Positions 17,111 through 25,539 of a stretch of 52,997 nt of DNA are shown one piece after another. Where the stretch lies: contig JAADHJ010000059.1 of the NCBI GenBank assembly GCA_013151915.1, forward strand, positions 1 through 52,997, given 5' to 3'. Source of the DNA: Deltaproteobacteria bacterium (lineage in GTDB: Bacteria > BMS3Abin14). Both the position numbers and the translations under genes were made by a program. The stretch's first letter is position 1. Each line of letters opens with the position of its first letter. The notes below the pieces were generated by a model that was not told the origin of the DNA, ran no database searches, and saw only the letters and a list, made by a program, of their open reading frames with translations.

Positions 17111-17737
17111 CTAACGTTCCGAGGTGTCATCGGTTCCGTCCCGGCGGGTCTCCCCGTGGGAGGATGATGGACGGAGGTTTCCAAGTGCCTCCGCCGCCTT
17201 GGCCCTGAGGAAGGGGTCGGATGAGCTGTCCAGGGCCTTGGCCAGATACGATTCCGCCCTGGGATCCCCGTTTCTCCCAAGGGCTTCGGCTGCCGAGCAT
17301 GCCGTTTCAGGATCGCCGTTCAGCAGGTGGGGCAGAATATATTCCGTAACCTTACGGTCCCGGTAGTGGGATAATGTTTCCAGCGCGCCGTGTAAAACGG
17401 ATGGTTCCGGATCGTTAAGGCAGGCCGCCAGGGGCTTCAGGGCTTTTTCAGGAAGGGTGTTTTGAAGGGCTTTTATTGTGGCCACCCGAATGTCGAAATG
17501 AGGGTCGTGTAAAAGCGACAACAGGATGTCCGTTGACTCCGGGGTGTTAAGGTAACCGAGGAAATGGATGGCTCTGATGCGGTGGGGTTCGGCGCCGTTT
17601 CTGGCGGCCTCGGCGATTTCACCGATCATGGCCAGGCCTTCCACCCTGTCCAGAGCCTTTGACGCCGTTGCCCTTACCAGCTCTTCCGGGTCCTGAAGGG
17701 CCTGGGCAAGGGCCTGCTTACGTTTTTCCAGGGACAT
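17111..17737 (-). CDS. HEAT-repeat protein
   Basis: 208 residues made of about five HEAT/PBS-lyase-type helical repeats (for example DPEELVRATASKALDRV, DPHFDIRVATIKALQ, DPEPSVLHGALETLSHY, DPFLRAKAAEALGNL). Such proteins are scaffolds for protein interaction; the partner is unknown. GGAGGAATATTCC precedes the ATG. It is divergent from the peptide-binding protein gene, with a 124-base spacer between them. Confidence 0.88.
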   Translation of the reverse strand: MSLEKRKQALAQALQDPEELVRATASKALDRVEGLAMIGEIAEAARNGAEPHRIRAIHFLGYLNTPESTDILLSLLHDPHFDIRVATIKALQNTLPEKALKPLAACLNDPEPSVLHGALETLSHYRDRKVTEYILPHLLNGDPETACSAAEALGRNGDPRAESYLAKALDSSSDPFLRAKAAEALGNLRPSSSHGETRRDGTDDTSER

Positions 17738-17861
17738 GGAATATTCCTCCGGGAAGGGAATTTACTGTTGGTGAATAATTGTCGATGGATGTTGAAAAGT
17801 CAACAGAATAGGTTTTCTCAAGACCGGAATCTCCAACAATTGTTCAACAAAGGAGGTCAAT

Positions 17862-19484
17862 GTGTCAAGGCTGCGCGGGAAAAATCCGGTATATCTGGTT
17901 CCGATCCTTCTGTGCCTGTTTCTGGGCTATCCGGGTGTCGTTGGGGCTGTGGAAATTCCCGGAGGCCCGCAGGTAGATGGGGGCTGGCTCATCCGACGTA
18001 TGCCGGCGGAGCCCGCAACCCTGAACCCGGTAACCGCCACGGACGTCTACGAGGGCACGGTCAACGGCTATATATACGAAAGCCTTCTTAAAAGGGACAA
18101 CAGGACCCTCGAACTTGTCCCCCTGCTGGCGGAGACGTGGGAGGCATCTCCGGATCATCTCAACTACACCTTTACCCTTAGGGAGGGGCTCAGGTGGGGA
18201 GACGGGAGGCCCTTGACGACCGATGACGTGGTTTTCACCTTCAACGTTGTCAGGGACCCCGCCGTGGACGCGCCCCACCTGAGAAACTACTATCGCAACC
18301 TCGAGAAGGTCCGGGCACTCGACAGCAGGACTGTCAGGTTTACCTTTTCCAAACCCTACTTCAAGTCCCTGGAGATGATCGGAGGAATGAGCATCATCCC
18401 AAAGCACATCTTCGTCAAGGGCGATTTCAACACCAATCCCCACGGACGCAGTCCCATCGGGTCCGGTCCGTATAAATTCGTCAAGTGGGATACCGGGAAA
18501 GAGATCGTCCTTTCCCGGAACGAGAACTACTGGGGGGAGAAACCCCACCTGAAGAAGATCGTGTTCAAAATCATCACCGACGAGACCGTTGCTCTTCAGG
18601 TCCTCAAGCGCGGGGAGATGGACCTGATGGGACTCACACCCATCCAATGGACAAGGCAGACCAGGGGACGAAAATTCACCGCGAGGTTCAATAAACTGCA
18701 GTACTATCTCCCCGGGTACTCCTTTATCGGATGGAACCTCCGACGTCCGTTTTTCTCCGACAAACGCGTCAGGCGGGCGATGACCATGGTCCTGGACAGG
18801 GAATCGATTCTTAAAAATCTAAGGTACGGGCTGGGGAAGATCGTCACCGGGAACTTCTTCTACGAGAGCCGGGATTACGACAAGAATATCAAACCGTGGC
18901 CCCACGATCCGAAAAGGGCGGCAGCCCTCATGGACGAGGCCGGCTGGACGGATTCCGACGGGGACGGGATAAGAGACAAGGACGGGGTACCCTTCCGGTT
19001 TGAATTCACCATCGTGTCGGGAAGCCAATTTGCCGAGCAGATGGCCACTGTTCTGAAGGAGGAACTGACAAAGGTCGGTGTCGATATGACCATCAGGCCG
19101 CTGGAGTGGGCGCTTTTTACAAAAGTACTTGATGACAGGACCTTCGACGCCGTTATTATGGGATGGAGCCTTCCGGTGGAGGCGGACCCCTTCCAGGTGT
19201 GGCACTCCTCACAGGCGGAGAGGGGATCGAACTTCATCGGGTTTGTCAACAAGGAGGCCGATGAGATCATCGAAAAGGCCCGTACCACTTTTGATCGATC
19301 CGTCAGGGCCGGGTATTACAGAAGGTTCCATCGGATCCTCCATGAGGAACAGCCTTACACATTCCTCTTTGTAAACAAGAGCCTTGTGGCGCTCGACAAA
19401 CGCTTTAAAAACGTTAATGTGTATCCCCTGGGCCTCGATTCCACCGAGTGGTACGTGCCTGCGGATGCCCAGAAGTATAAATAG
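17862..19484 (+). CDS. Peptide ABC transporter substrate-binding protein (DppA/OppA family)
   Basis: 540-residue periplasmic solute-binding protein, family 5. Signal peptide at residues 1-29 (hydrophobic core YLVPILLCLFLGYPG). The family signature LNPVTATDVYEGTVNGYIYE, the WEASPDHLNYTFTLREG block, and RRAMTMVLDRESI with the C-terminal lobe are clear. Starts at GTG with AAAGGAGG upstream. It probably delivers oligopeptides or dipeptides to the two permeases downstream, separated by a hairpin repeat. No ATPase genes follow. Confidence 0.93.
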   Translation: MSRLRGKNPVYLVPILLCLFLGYPGVVGAVEIPGGPQVDGGWLIRRMPAEPATLNPVTATDVYEGTVNGYIYESLLKRDNRTLELVPLLAETWEASPDHLNYTFTLREGLRWGDGRPLTTDDVVFTFNVVRDPAVDAPHLRNYYRNLEKVRALDSRTVRFTFSKPYFKSLEMIGGMSIIPKHIFVKGDFNTNPHGRSPIGSGPYKFVKWDTGKEIVLSRNENYWGEKPHLKKIVFKIITDETVALQVLKRGEMDLMGLTPIQWTRQTRGRKFTARFNKLQYYLPGYSFIGWNLRRPFFSDKRVRRAMTMVLDRESILKNLRYGLGKIVTGNFFYESRDYDKNIKPWPHDPKRAAALMDEAGWTDSDGDGIRDKDGVPFRFEFTIVSGSQFAEQMATVLKEELTKVGVDMTIRPLEWALFTKVLDDRTFDAVIMGWSLPVEADPFQVWHSSQAERGSNFIGFVNKEADEIIEKARTTFDRSVRAGYYRRFHRILHEEQPYTFLFVNKSLVALDKRFKNVNVYPLGLDSTEWYVPADAQKYK

Positions 19485-19510
19485 CCTGAGGGGGCGTGAG
19501 GCCGGCTGAA

Positions 19511-19580
19511 ATATGATGACTTAGTAATATGATGACTTAGTAAGAAGTCATGGTTGGGCTTTTTAGGACCCTATCAAATT
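19511..19580 (+). repeat. HRE hairpin repeat copy 3 (partial, rearranged)
   Basis: Contains ATGATGACTTAGTA twice in tandem, an AAGTCAT partner, and the right half of module 5 ending GGACCCTATCAAATT. The element ends at the base before the dppB start codon, in the spacer between the binding-protein and permease genes. Confidence 0.75.
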
Positions 19581-20594
19581 ATGACACTTGGAGAATATCT
19601 CATACGTCGCCTCCTTCTGATTATCCCCACGTTCGTGGGGATAACCCTCATTACGTTCCTTGTCATTCAACTGGCCCCGGGCAACCCGGCAGCCATGAAG
19701 CTGCGAATGGGAGGGGAACAGGGGTTCATCGGTGACAAGGTGACTACCGAGATTGTTGAACAGACCAGAGCGCTCTACGGTCTGGACAAACCCATCTGGC
19801 AGCGGTACGTGATCTGGCTTCGGAGGGTGCTGACCCTCGATTTTGGGAATTCCTACAAGGATCACCGGCGTGTCATGGATAAGATATGGGAAAGGCTCCC
19901 CATTACGGTGGAACTCAATCTTATCTCAATCTTCCTCGTCTATCTCATTGCCATACCCGTGGGAGTCTATTCCGCCGTTCACCAGGGAAGTATCGGCGAC
20001 CGGGTGACCACCATCGTTCTCTTCATCCTCTACTCACTCCCCAACTTCTGGGTCGCGGTCCTGCTCATCATGTTCCTGGGAGGGGGGGATTTCCTGAATG
20101 TTTTTCCCGTCTACGGGATCGTATCCTCCGGGATGGCGGGCGCCTCTGTCATGGCACGGGTCCTCGATCACCTGTGGCACATCATCCTACCCGTATTCTG
20201 CCTCACCTATGGCGGGCTGGCGGCTCTTTCGCGGTATCAGCGCGCCGGCATGCTCGAGGTAATCAGGCAGGATTACATCCGGACCGCCAGGGCGAAAGGC
20301 CTTCCCGAGAAGCTGGTCGTCTTCAAACACGCCTTCAGAAACTCCATCATCCCCATCGTAACCCTCTTGGGATACCTTCTTCCCGGGATGTTCGGTGGAA
20401 GCGTGATCATCGAAAATATCTTTTCCATCCCCGGCATGGGACAGCTGGGCTTCGAGGCTGTCCTTTCCCGCGATTACCCGGTGGTGCTTGCAATCGCCAC
20501 AATTTCAGCCGTTCTCACACTATTGGGAATCCTTGTGTCCGACCTCCTCTACATGTGGGCCGATCCAAGGATCAGCTACGAGGCGGAGATATGA
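19581..20594 (+). CDS. Peptide ABC transporter permease (DppB family)
   Basis: 337-residue inner-membrane permease with six predicted membrane segments. Family features: N-terminal LIRRLLLIIPTFVGITL, LAPGNPA, LDFGNSY, and the ATPase-contact EAA loop YIRTARAKGLPEKLVVFKHA. I place the start at the ATG at 19581 (MTLGEYLIRR). The frame continues nine codons upstream into the hairpin repeat (MGFLGPYQI). There is no good Shine-Dalgarno site because the repeat abuts the start codon. Confidence 0.93.
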   Translation: MTLGEYLIRRLLLIIPTFVGITLITFLVIQLAPGNPAAMKLRMGGEQGFIGDKVTTEIVEQTRALYGLDKPIWQRYVIWLRRVLTLDFGNSYKDHRRVMDKIWERLPITVELNLISIFLVYLIAIPVGVYSAVHQGSIGDRVTTIVLFILYSLPNFWVAVLLIMFLGGGDFLNVFPVYGIVSSGMAGASVMARVLDHLWHIILPVFCLTYGGLAALSRYQRAGMLEVIRQDYIRTARAKGLPEKLVVFKHAFRNSIIPIVTLLGYLLPGMFGGSVIIENIFSIPGMGQLGFEAVLSRDYPVVLAIATISAVLTLLGILVSDLLYMWADPRISYEAEI

Positions 20595-21571
20595 GAGGCG
20601 CCGCGAAAAGGAGTTACTACAGGCTGGTCTGGGAACAATTCGCCAGAGACAGGGTTTCCATCGTGGGCCTGATTTTTGTCCTGGCCCTCTTCGCTGTGGC
20701 TCTTGGGGCCCCCCTGCTGGCAGGAGACAAGCCCCTGGTGGCGTCTCTGGACGGCCACCTCCGGATCCCTGTTTTTTCCAACCCCAAAGGCGTGGACTGG
20801 AAAGGGATTGAGGATTCAGGGAGGGGATGGGCGATATTTCCTCCCGTTCCGTACAGTCCCACGAACATCGATCTCGAGGCCAACCTTCTGCCTCCGGACG
20901 GGAAGCACTTCCTTGGAACCGACGACCGTGGAAGGGATGTCCTCTCAAGGATGATATACGGATCCAGGGTCTCCCTTTCCGTCGGTTTTGTGGCCGTCTC
21001 CATCTATGCTTTCATCGGTGTTATCCTGGGCGCATTGGCCGGCTACTACGGCGGTAAAGTGGATGTCGTTATTTCGCGGGCCATTGAGGTCATGATGTGT
21101 TTCCCCACCTTTTTCCTCATCCTCACTGTTCTCGCTTTCCTCCGTCCGAGTATCTACAATATCATGGTCATTATCGGGATAACCGGGTGGCCGGGGGTGG
21201 CCCGGCTGGTAAGGGGGGAGTTTCTCAAACAGAGGAAGATGGATTACGTGGCGGCGGCCAAGGCGATCGGCGCTTCCGACGGGCGTATCATATTCTACCA
21301 TATCCTCCCCAACGCCCTTGCTCCCGTCCTTGTGTCCGCGACCTTCGGCATCGCCGGCGCGATCCTCGTGGAATCATCCCTGAGCTATCTCGGCTTTGGT
21401 GTGCCGCCTCCAACCCCTTCCTGGGGCGAGATCCTGTCACAGTCCAAGCAATACATCGACTTTGCCTGGTGGCTGACCATCTTCCCCGGTGCGGCTATTT
21501 TCCTCACCGTTACGGCCTACAACCTCGTAGGCGAGGGCCTGCGTGACGCGGTGGACCCGCGGCTGAAATAA
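20591..21571 (+). CDS. Peptide ABC transporter permease (DppC family)
   Basis: 326-residue partner permease, starting at the ATG that overlaps the dppB-like stop (ATGA) with GGCGGAG upstream. It has the DppC N-terminal region (FARDRVSIVGLIFVLALFA), LLPPDGKHFLGTDDRGRDVLSR, and the EAA loop DYVAAAKAIGASDGRIIFYH, with SWGEILSQ near the end. No dppD or dppF follows; the ATPases must be supplied from elsewhere or the system is partial. Confidence 0.93.
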   Translation: MRGAAKRSYYRLVWEQFARDRVSIVGLIFVLALFAVALGAPLLAGDKPLVASLDGHLRIPVFSNPKGVDWKGIEDSGRGWAIFPPVPYSPTNIDLEANLLPPDGKHFLGTDDRGRDVLSRMIYGSRVSLSVGFVAVSIYAFIGVILGALAGYYGGKVDVVISRAIEVMMCFPTFFLILTVLAFLRPSIYNIMVIIGITGWPGVARLVRGEFLKQRKMDYVAAAKAIGASDGRIIFYHILPNALAPVLVSATFGIAGAILVESSLSYLGFGVPPPTPSWGEILSQSKQYIDFAWWLTIFPGAAIFLTVTAYNLVGEGLRDAVDPRLK

Positions 21572-21874
21572 GGGCTGGGGGTCTTGACCAAGCCAGCTGT
21601 TTTTCCCTCTCTTCCGCAATGGGTGATATCATTCATCGATGGGGAAATCACCCTCTTCGCGTCAGGGCAATGTCCATGAAAAAGGGTGTTTATGGAGGTT
21701 TGACCCCCGGAATCAATTCTGTTATCTTCCGTTGGTTTTTGCACTGTTGATGAGCTCGCAAAGAGTCCATACTGGGGTGGGGGTGAAACCAGGGGGATTT
21801 TTTAGGGGGTTGTTATTATCAGTCGTCTTAATGGCGGCCGGTGGTATTTTTTTTGATGTTTTCAGGGGTCGTCC
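21572..21874. other. Intergenic region before the PAP2 gene
   Basis: About 300 bases with no recognisable gene apart from a doubtful 31-codon frame at its end. It contains one good promoter-like sequence (21700-21728). Confidence 0.5.
21700..21728 (+). promoter_or_regulatory. Candidate sigma-70 type promoter
   Basis: TTGACC, a 17-base spacer and TATCTT, on the plus strand upstream of the PAP2 gene. It matches the vegetative consensus at most positions and lies in a gene-free spacer. Confidence 0.5.
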
Positions 21875-21878
21875 ATGA
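21783..21878 (+). CDS. Possible 31-residue membrane peptide (doubtful)
   Basis: GTG-initiated frame MKPGGFFRGLLLSVVLM ... FDVFRGRP with one hydrophobic segment. GGGGTGGGG precedes the GTG, and its stop overlaps the PAP2 start (ATGA). It could be a leader peptide or chance. No family recognised. Confidence 0.3.
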   Translation: MKPGGFFRGLLLSVVLMAAGGIFFDVFRGRP

Positions 21879-22759
21879 GCAGGCTAAGAGGCGCGTTCCG
21901 GCCGGAAGACACGGCCATCATCGTCTATCTTGTCACCATCTCCGTCACGGTCACCCTCTTTCACAAAGGGGTTGACCACTGGTGGACCTATGTCCTGATC
22001 CATTCCGCCTCCGTTCTTCTGATTATCGGCTGGGTCAGGTATTCATCCCGGAGCGAAAATCCCATAATTCGCTTTTTCCGCTACTGGTATATCATCTTTC
22101 TGCTCACCGTTTTCTACGAGCAGATAGACGCGTTCATCCTGGGGATGCATGGGCATTATCTGGACCGCTACATCGCGAATTTCGAAAAGGGGCTTCTGGG
22201 TTTCCACCCCTCGGTCTGGATGGAGCGTTTCGCGTCTCCTCCGGTAACGGAGATTATGAATATCGCCTATAATTCCTACTACTGGCTGATCCCCATCCTG
22301 GGGCTTTCCCTCTACCTGAAGAGAGATTTCATTCCCTTCAGGAGGATGGTCTTCTCCGTTTCGGTGGCCTTTTTTATCTCCTACTACGGTTTTATCCTTT
22401 TTCCCGTCGTGGGGCCGCGGTACCAGCTTGCCAGCCTTTACAACGGTCCCCTCACGGGGTATGTTGTTACCCCGCTTCAGCAGTTTATCATGAAGTACGG
22501 AGACATCCGCGGGGGGTGTATGCCCAGTTCTCATGTGGCCGTCGCCCTGGTCATTCTCCTGCTCGCCTGGTCCTACAGAAAACGCATGGCGATCTTCCTC
22601 ACGCCCCTCGTCATCGGGCTTTCCATTGCCACTGTATATAACCGTTATCACTATGTCAGCGACGTGGTAATGGGTGTCGTCGTTGGGCTGGTGGCTTTTT
22701 ACTGGGGAAAGCGTGTATACTCCCTGGAAAATTTTTCCGCCAAGGGTACAGAATCGTAA
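21875..22759 (+). CDS. PAP2 superfamily membrane phosphatase
   Basis: 294-residue protein with six or so membrane segments and the lipid phosphatase signature: GPRYQLA, GGCMPSSHVAVAL (PSSH motif with catalytic His) and NRYHYVSDVVMG (SRxHYxxD type). It likely acts on a phospholipid or polyprenyl phosphate at the outer face of the inner membrane. The stop TAA is the start of a hairpin repeat copy (GTAAAAAGTCC). A 31-codon frame overlaps its start. Confidence 0.88.
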   Translation: MSRLRGAFRPEDTAIIVYLVTISVTVTLFHKGVDHWWTYVLIHSASVLLIIGWVRYSSRSENPIIRFFRYWYIIFLLTVFYEQIDAFILGMHGHYLDRYIANFEKGLLGFHPSVWMERFASPPVTEIMNIAYNSYYWLIPILGLSLYLKRDFIPFRRMVFSVSVAFFISYYGFILFPVVGPRYQLASLYNGPLTGYVVTPLQQFIMKYGDIRGGCMPSSHVAVALVILLLAWSYRKRMAIFLTPLVIGLSIATVYNRYHYVSDVVMGVVVGLVAFYWGKRVYSLENFSAKGTES

Positions 22760-22787
22760 AAAGTCCATTTATGGCTTTTTACTCCAC
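22755..22787 (-). repeat. HRE hairpin repeat copy 4 (module 5 only)
   Basis: A single stem-loop, GTAAAAAG TCCAT ... ATGG CTTTTTAC followed by TCCAC, in minus orientation. It supplies the PAP2 stop codon and lies before the ferredoxin gene. Confidence 0.85.
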
Positions 22788-22804
22788 ATAAGGGCCATTA
22801 AAAT

Positions 22805-23011
22805 ATGCCGACAATCAAGGTCAGTGAAGCCGGGTGCAAGGGGTGTATTCTGTGTGTCGACGTTTGCCCTCACGGGCTGATTCGCCAGGGCAAATCGATA
22901 AACGACCAGGGCTACCAGTTTGTCCTTCTGGAGGACCCGGAGGAGAAATGTACCGGCTGTACCCTATGTGCGGTAATGTGCCCGGATATATGTATCGAGG
23001 TTTATAAATAG
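22805..23011 (+). CDS. 2x[4Fe-4S] ferredoxin, 2-oxoacid oxidoreductase delta subunit
   Basis: 68-residue protein with two complete cluster motifs, CKGCILCVDVCP and CTGCTLCAVMCP. It is the size and type of the ferredoxin subunit that precedes the alpha subunit in Vor/Kor operons. Here 600 bases of repeat-rich DNA separate it from the alpha gene. It would pass electrons from the TPP site to external ferredoxin. Confidence 0.9.
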   Translation: MPTIKVSEAGCKGCILCVDVCPHGLIRQGKSINDQGYQFVLLEDPEEKCTGCTLCAVMCPDICIEVYK

Positions 23012-23051
23012 GGGTCATCCTGGAAATGCGTACCTGGATGAAGACCGGACT
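23011..23051 (+). repeat. Dispersed 40-bp repeat (GTCATCCTGGAAATG type), copy 1
   Basis: Begins in the ferredoxin stop codon: GGTCATCCTGGAAATGCG then TACCTGGATGAAGACCGG. Two more copies, in the opposite orientation, lie at 39471-39508 and 39599-39638. Confidence 0.7.
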
Positions 23052-23074
23052 TGGAGAAATGAGGATTTATTACA

Positions 23075-23097
23075 GTGTGACCACTTTCAGGTCACAC
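23075..23097. repeat. Perfect 8-bp hairpin
   Basis: GTGTGACC, seven-base loop, GGTCACAC, downstream of the ferredoxin gene. No T-tract follows, so a terminator is not clear; an operator or processing site is possible. Confidence 0.6.
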
Positions 23098-23198
23098 CAC
23101 GGGGTTTAAGGGGAGGGTTTCACAGAGAAGAACAAGGACTGCCTCACGCCCGTTCGCTTTGCTCACTCAAGTCGCAAAGCTCGCAAAGTAGGACACGT

Positions 23199-23325
23199 CC
23201 CCTCACCCAAGCTGCTGGATATCCTTTTTGCCAAGGATCAAAGTTAACTTTCATCCCGGGCAACAAGGATAACCAGCCGATTTCAAGGAAATCCCGCTCC
23301 TGGGAAGGAGCGGCCGGGTGAGGGG
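23199..23325. repeat. Small inverted-repeat element (MITE-like)
   Basis: Ten-base perfect inverted ends CCCCTCACCC and GGGTGAGGGG bound 127 bases that include an internal CGCTCC ... GGAGCG hairpin. No coding frame. The form suggests a non-autonomous mobile or REP-like element, but no target duplication is evident. Confidence 0.5.
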
Positions 23326-23610
23326 AAGTAGCCTTTTATCTTGTGATCTTCTTGGCGTCCTTGGCGGCTTTAGTGAGTCACAGGTCGGCGTGACGAACGA
23401 GCGTGAGACGGTTTTCCCCGGATGAAACTCTGTGTCCTCTGTTTAACCCTGTGGAGCAGCCGTCAAATGGCTGCACTGTGTCAAAAGCTTTTGATCTTCC
23501 TTTGCGAGCTTTGCGTGAGACGAGTTGGGATTAACATAATGAGGTACACATTGTTGTGATGAACCATAAATAAGTAGTAATTGCCGGTCGGTAATGCGGG
23601 AGATGAGTAA

Positions 23611-24666
23611 TTGAGTGACGCCAAACGTATTCTGGTAAAGGGAAACATGGCCCTGGCAATGGGGGCTATCAAGGCGGGATGCCGGTACTATTTCGGATAT
23701 CCCATAACGCCGCAGAACGAGGTTCCGGAGATCATGTCCCGTGAGCTTCCCAAACTGGGAGGCGAGTTCGTTCAGGCTGAGAGCGAACTGGCCTCCATCA
23801 ACATGGTTCTCGGCGCTTCGGCCATGGGTGTCAGGGCCATGACCTCCTCATCGAGTCCGGGTATCTCCCTCATGCAGGAGGGGCTGTCCTACATGGCCGG
23901 GCAGGAGCTTCCGGCCGTCCTGATTAACGTGGTGCGGTGTGGTCCCGGCCTCGGCGGAATAGCCGCCTCCCAGGGTGACTATTTCCAGTCGGTCAAGGGT
24001 GGCGGTCATGGCGACTACAGGACCATCGTCCTTGCTCCGGCAAGTGTGCAGGAGATGTACGATCATACGATCCTGGCGTTCGATCTGGCGGATAGATACC
24101 GTAATCCGGTTCTGGTCCTCGCAGACGCGGTACTGGGGCAGATGCAGGAACCCATCTTCGAGCGGGACGATGTTGCACCGGGACCGAAAAAACCCTGGGC
24201 GTTGACCGGCGCGGAAGGCCGCCCCGCCAGACACTTGAAATCCCTGTACCTTAAAGAGGGGGAACTGGAATCACACAACAGGATGCTCGAGGAAAAATAC
24301 AGGGAGGTTGAGAAGCATGAGGTCCGCTACGATGAAAAAGATCTGGAAGATGCGGAACTGGTTGTAGTGGCTTTCGGAACAGCTGCCCGGGTTGCCCGGA
24401 CCGCTGTCTCTCAGGCTCGGAAAAAGGGGCTTAAGGTTGGGCTTTTCAGGCCGGTTACCGTTTATCCTTTCCCCGGGAAAAAGCTTCGGGCGATCTCACT
24501 GAAAACCAGAAATTTTCTGGTGGTGGAGATGAACATGGGGCAAATGGTCGAGGATGTCAGGCTCAGCGTCGCCGGCGATGCCGAGGTGTCCTTTTACGGC
24601 AGACCCGGTGGGGCGATCCCCACGCCTCTGGAGGTCCTGGAGAGGATAGAGAGGAAATATCCATGA
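23611..24666 (+). CDS. vorB: 2-oxoacid:ferredoxin oxidoreductase alpha subunit (VorB type)
   Basis: 351 residues. The pyrimidine-domain signature GCRYYFGYPITPQNEVPE, QAESELASINMVLGASAMG, and MTSSSSPGISLMQEGLSYMAG, plus GPGLGGIAASQGDYFQ, match the branched-chain 2-oxoisovalerate or 2-oxoglutarate enzymes; VorB is the usual annotation. It catalyses oxidative decarboxylation of a 2-oxoacid to acyl-CoA with reduction of ferredoxin. Starts at TTG with GGGAG upstream. It overlaps the beta gene by four bases. Confidence 0.93.
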   Translation: MSDAKRILVKGNMALAMGAIKAGCRYYFGYPITPQNEVPEIMSRELPKLGGEFVQAESELASINMVLGASAMGVRAMTSSSSPGISLMQEGLSYMAGQELPAVLINVVRCGPGLGGIAASQGDYFQSVKGGGHGDYRTIVLAPASVQEMYDHTILAFDLADRYRNPVLVLADAVLGQMQEPIFERDDVAPGPKKPWALTGAEGRPARHLKSLYLKEGELESHNRMLEEKYREVEKHEVRYDEKDLEDAELVVVAFGTAARVARTAVSQARKKGLKVGLFRPVTVYPFPGKKLRAISLKTRNFLVVEMNMGQMVEDVRLSVAGDAEVSFYGRPGGAIPTPLEVLERIERKYP

Positions 24667-25415
24667 AGCAGATATTCACCAGGCCCAAAGCCCTCAACGA
24701 CGCCATAATGCACTACTGCCCCGGATGCGGGCATGGCGTCGGGCATCGGCTGGTTGCAGAGGCCCTCGATCATTTCGGCATCGTCGAAAAAACCGTGGGA
24801 GTGGCACCGGTAGGCTGCGCGGTCCTCATGTACGATTATTTTAACTGCGACATTATCGAGGCCCCACATGGGCGCCCCCCGGCTGTGGCCACAGGCATGA
24901 AGCGGTCAAGGCCCGACAGGATCATCTTCACCTATCAGGGGGACGGAGACCTGGCGTCCATCGGCCTGGCGGAGATCGTTCATGCGGCCAACAGGGGAGA
25001 GAACATCACGGTTATCTTCGTCAACAACACCGTATATGGTATGACCGGCGGTCAGATGGCGCCGACCACCCTCCTCGGGCAGCAGACAACCACCTCACCT
25101 TATGGAAGGAATCTCAACACGGATGGCTATCCCATCCGGATGGCGGAGATGCTTGCCACCCTCGACGGCACCTCCTACGTGGCCAGGATGGCCCTGGATA
25201 AACCGGCTAACATCCTCAAGGCAAGAAAAGCGATTTTTAAAGCCTTTGAGATGCAGATAAACGAGATAGGGTTCTCCTTCGTGGAACTGCTCTCCACCTG
25301 TCCGACCAATTGGGGTATGAATCCCCAGGAGTCGGTGAGAAGAATCCAGGAGGAACTGATTCCCTATTTTTCCCTGGGCGTGTTCAAGGAGAAGGATACC
25401 GCGGATTATATTTAA
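24663..25415 (+). CDS. vorA: 2-oxoacid:ferredoxin oxidoreductase beta subunit (TPP-binding)
   Basis: 250-residue thiamine pyrophosphate-binding subunit. CPGCGHGVGHR supplies cluster or TPP contacts, and GDGDLASIGLAEIVHAANR with VNNTVYGMTGGQ is the Mg-TPP motif (GDG...N). The ATG overlaps the alpha-subunit stop (ATGA). A block of GGACTCT heptamers, 25445-25519, separates it from the gamma subunit. Substrate specificity cannot be assigned from sequence alone. Confidence 0.93.
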   Translation: MKQIFTRPKALNDAIMHYCPGCGHGVGHRLVAEALDHFGIVEKTVGVAPVGCAVLMYDYFNCDIIEAPHGRPPAVATGMKRSRPDRIIFTYQGDGDLASIGLAEIVHAANRGENITVIFVNNTVYGMTGGQMAPTTLLGQQTTTSPYGRNLNTDGYPIRMAEMLATLDGTSYVARMALDKPANILKARKAIFKAFEMQINEIGFSFVELLSTCPTNWGMNPQESVRRIQEELIPYFSLGVFKEKDTADYI

Positions 25416-25444
25416 GAAGGCCGGTCACCGCGCCGGCTCTTCCC

Positions 25445-25519
25445 CTCTGGACTCTGAACTCCGGACTCTGAACTCCGGACTCTGGACTCTGGACTCTGGA
25501 CTCTGGACTCTGGACTCTG
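25445..25519. repeat. GGACTCT heptamer tandem repeat
   Basis: About ten tandem heptamers, with GGACTCT as the commonest unit and GAACTCC variants, between the beta and gamma subunit genes. It is the longest and most regular example of the junction repeats in this window. Confidence 0.9.
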
Positions 25520-25539
25520 AATATTGATACGGAGAGACG

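Larger units (their letters stand above)
23012..23610. other. Repeat-rich 600-bp gap inside the Vor operon
   Basis: No reading frame of substance. It contains the 40-bp repeat, a perfect 8-bp hairpin (GTGTGACC ... GGTCACAC at 23075-23097), a 127-bp inverted-repeat element (23199-23325) and several CTTTGCGAGCTTTGCG-like phrases. A weak promoter-like TTGCGT N18 CATAAT lies near 23510-23540. Confidence 0.6.

Noticed and set aside
19886-20590. Upstream extension of the DppC frame
   Set aside because: This part is out of frame with and inside the dppB gene; its translation is Arg/His-rich with no transporter features.
25445-25519. CRISPR-like array
   Set aside because: Unit is seven bases with no spacers; it is a simple tandem repeat.
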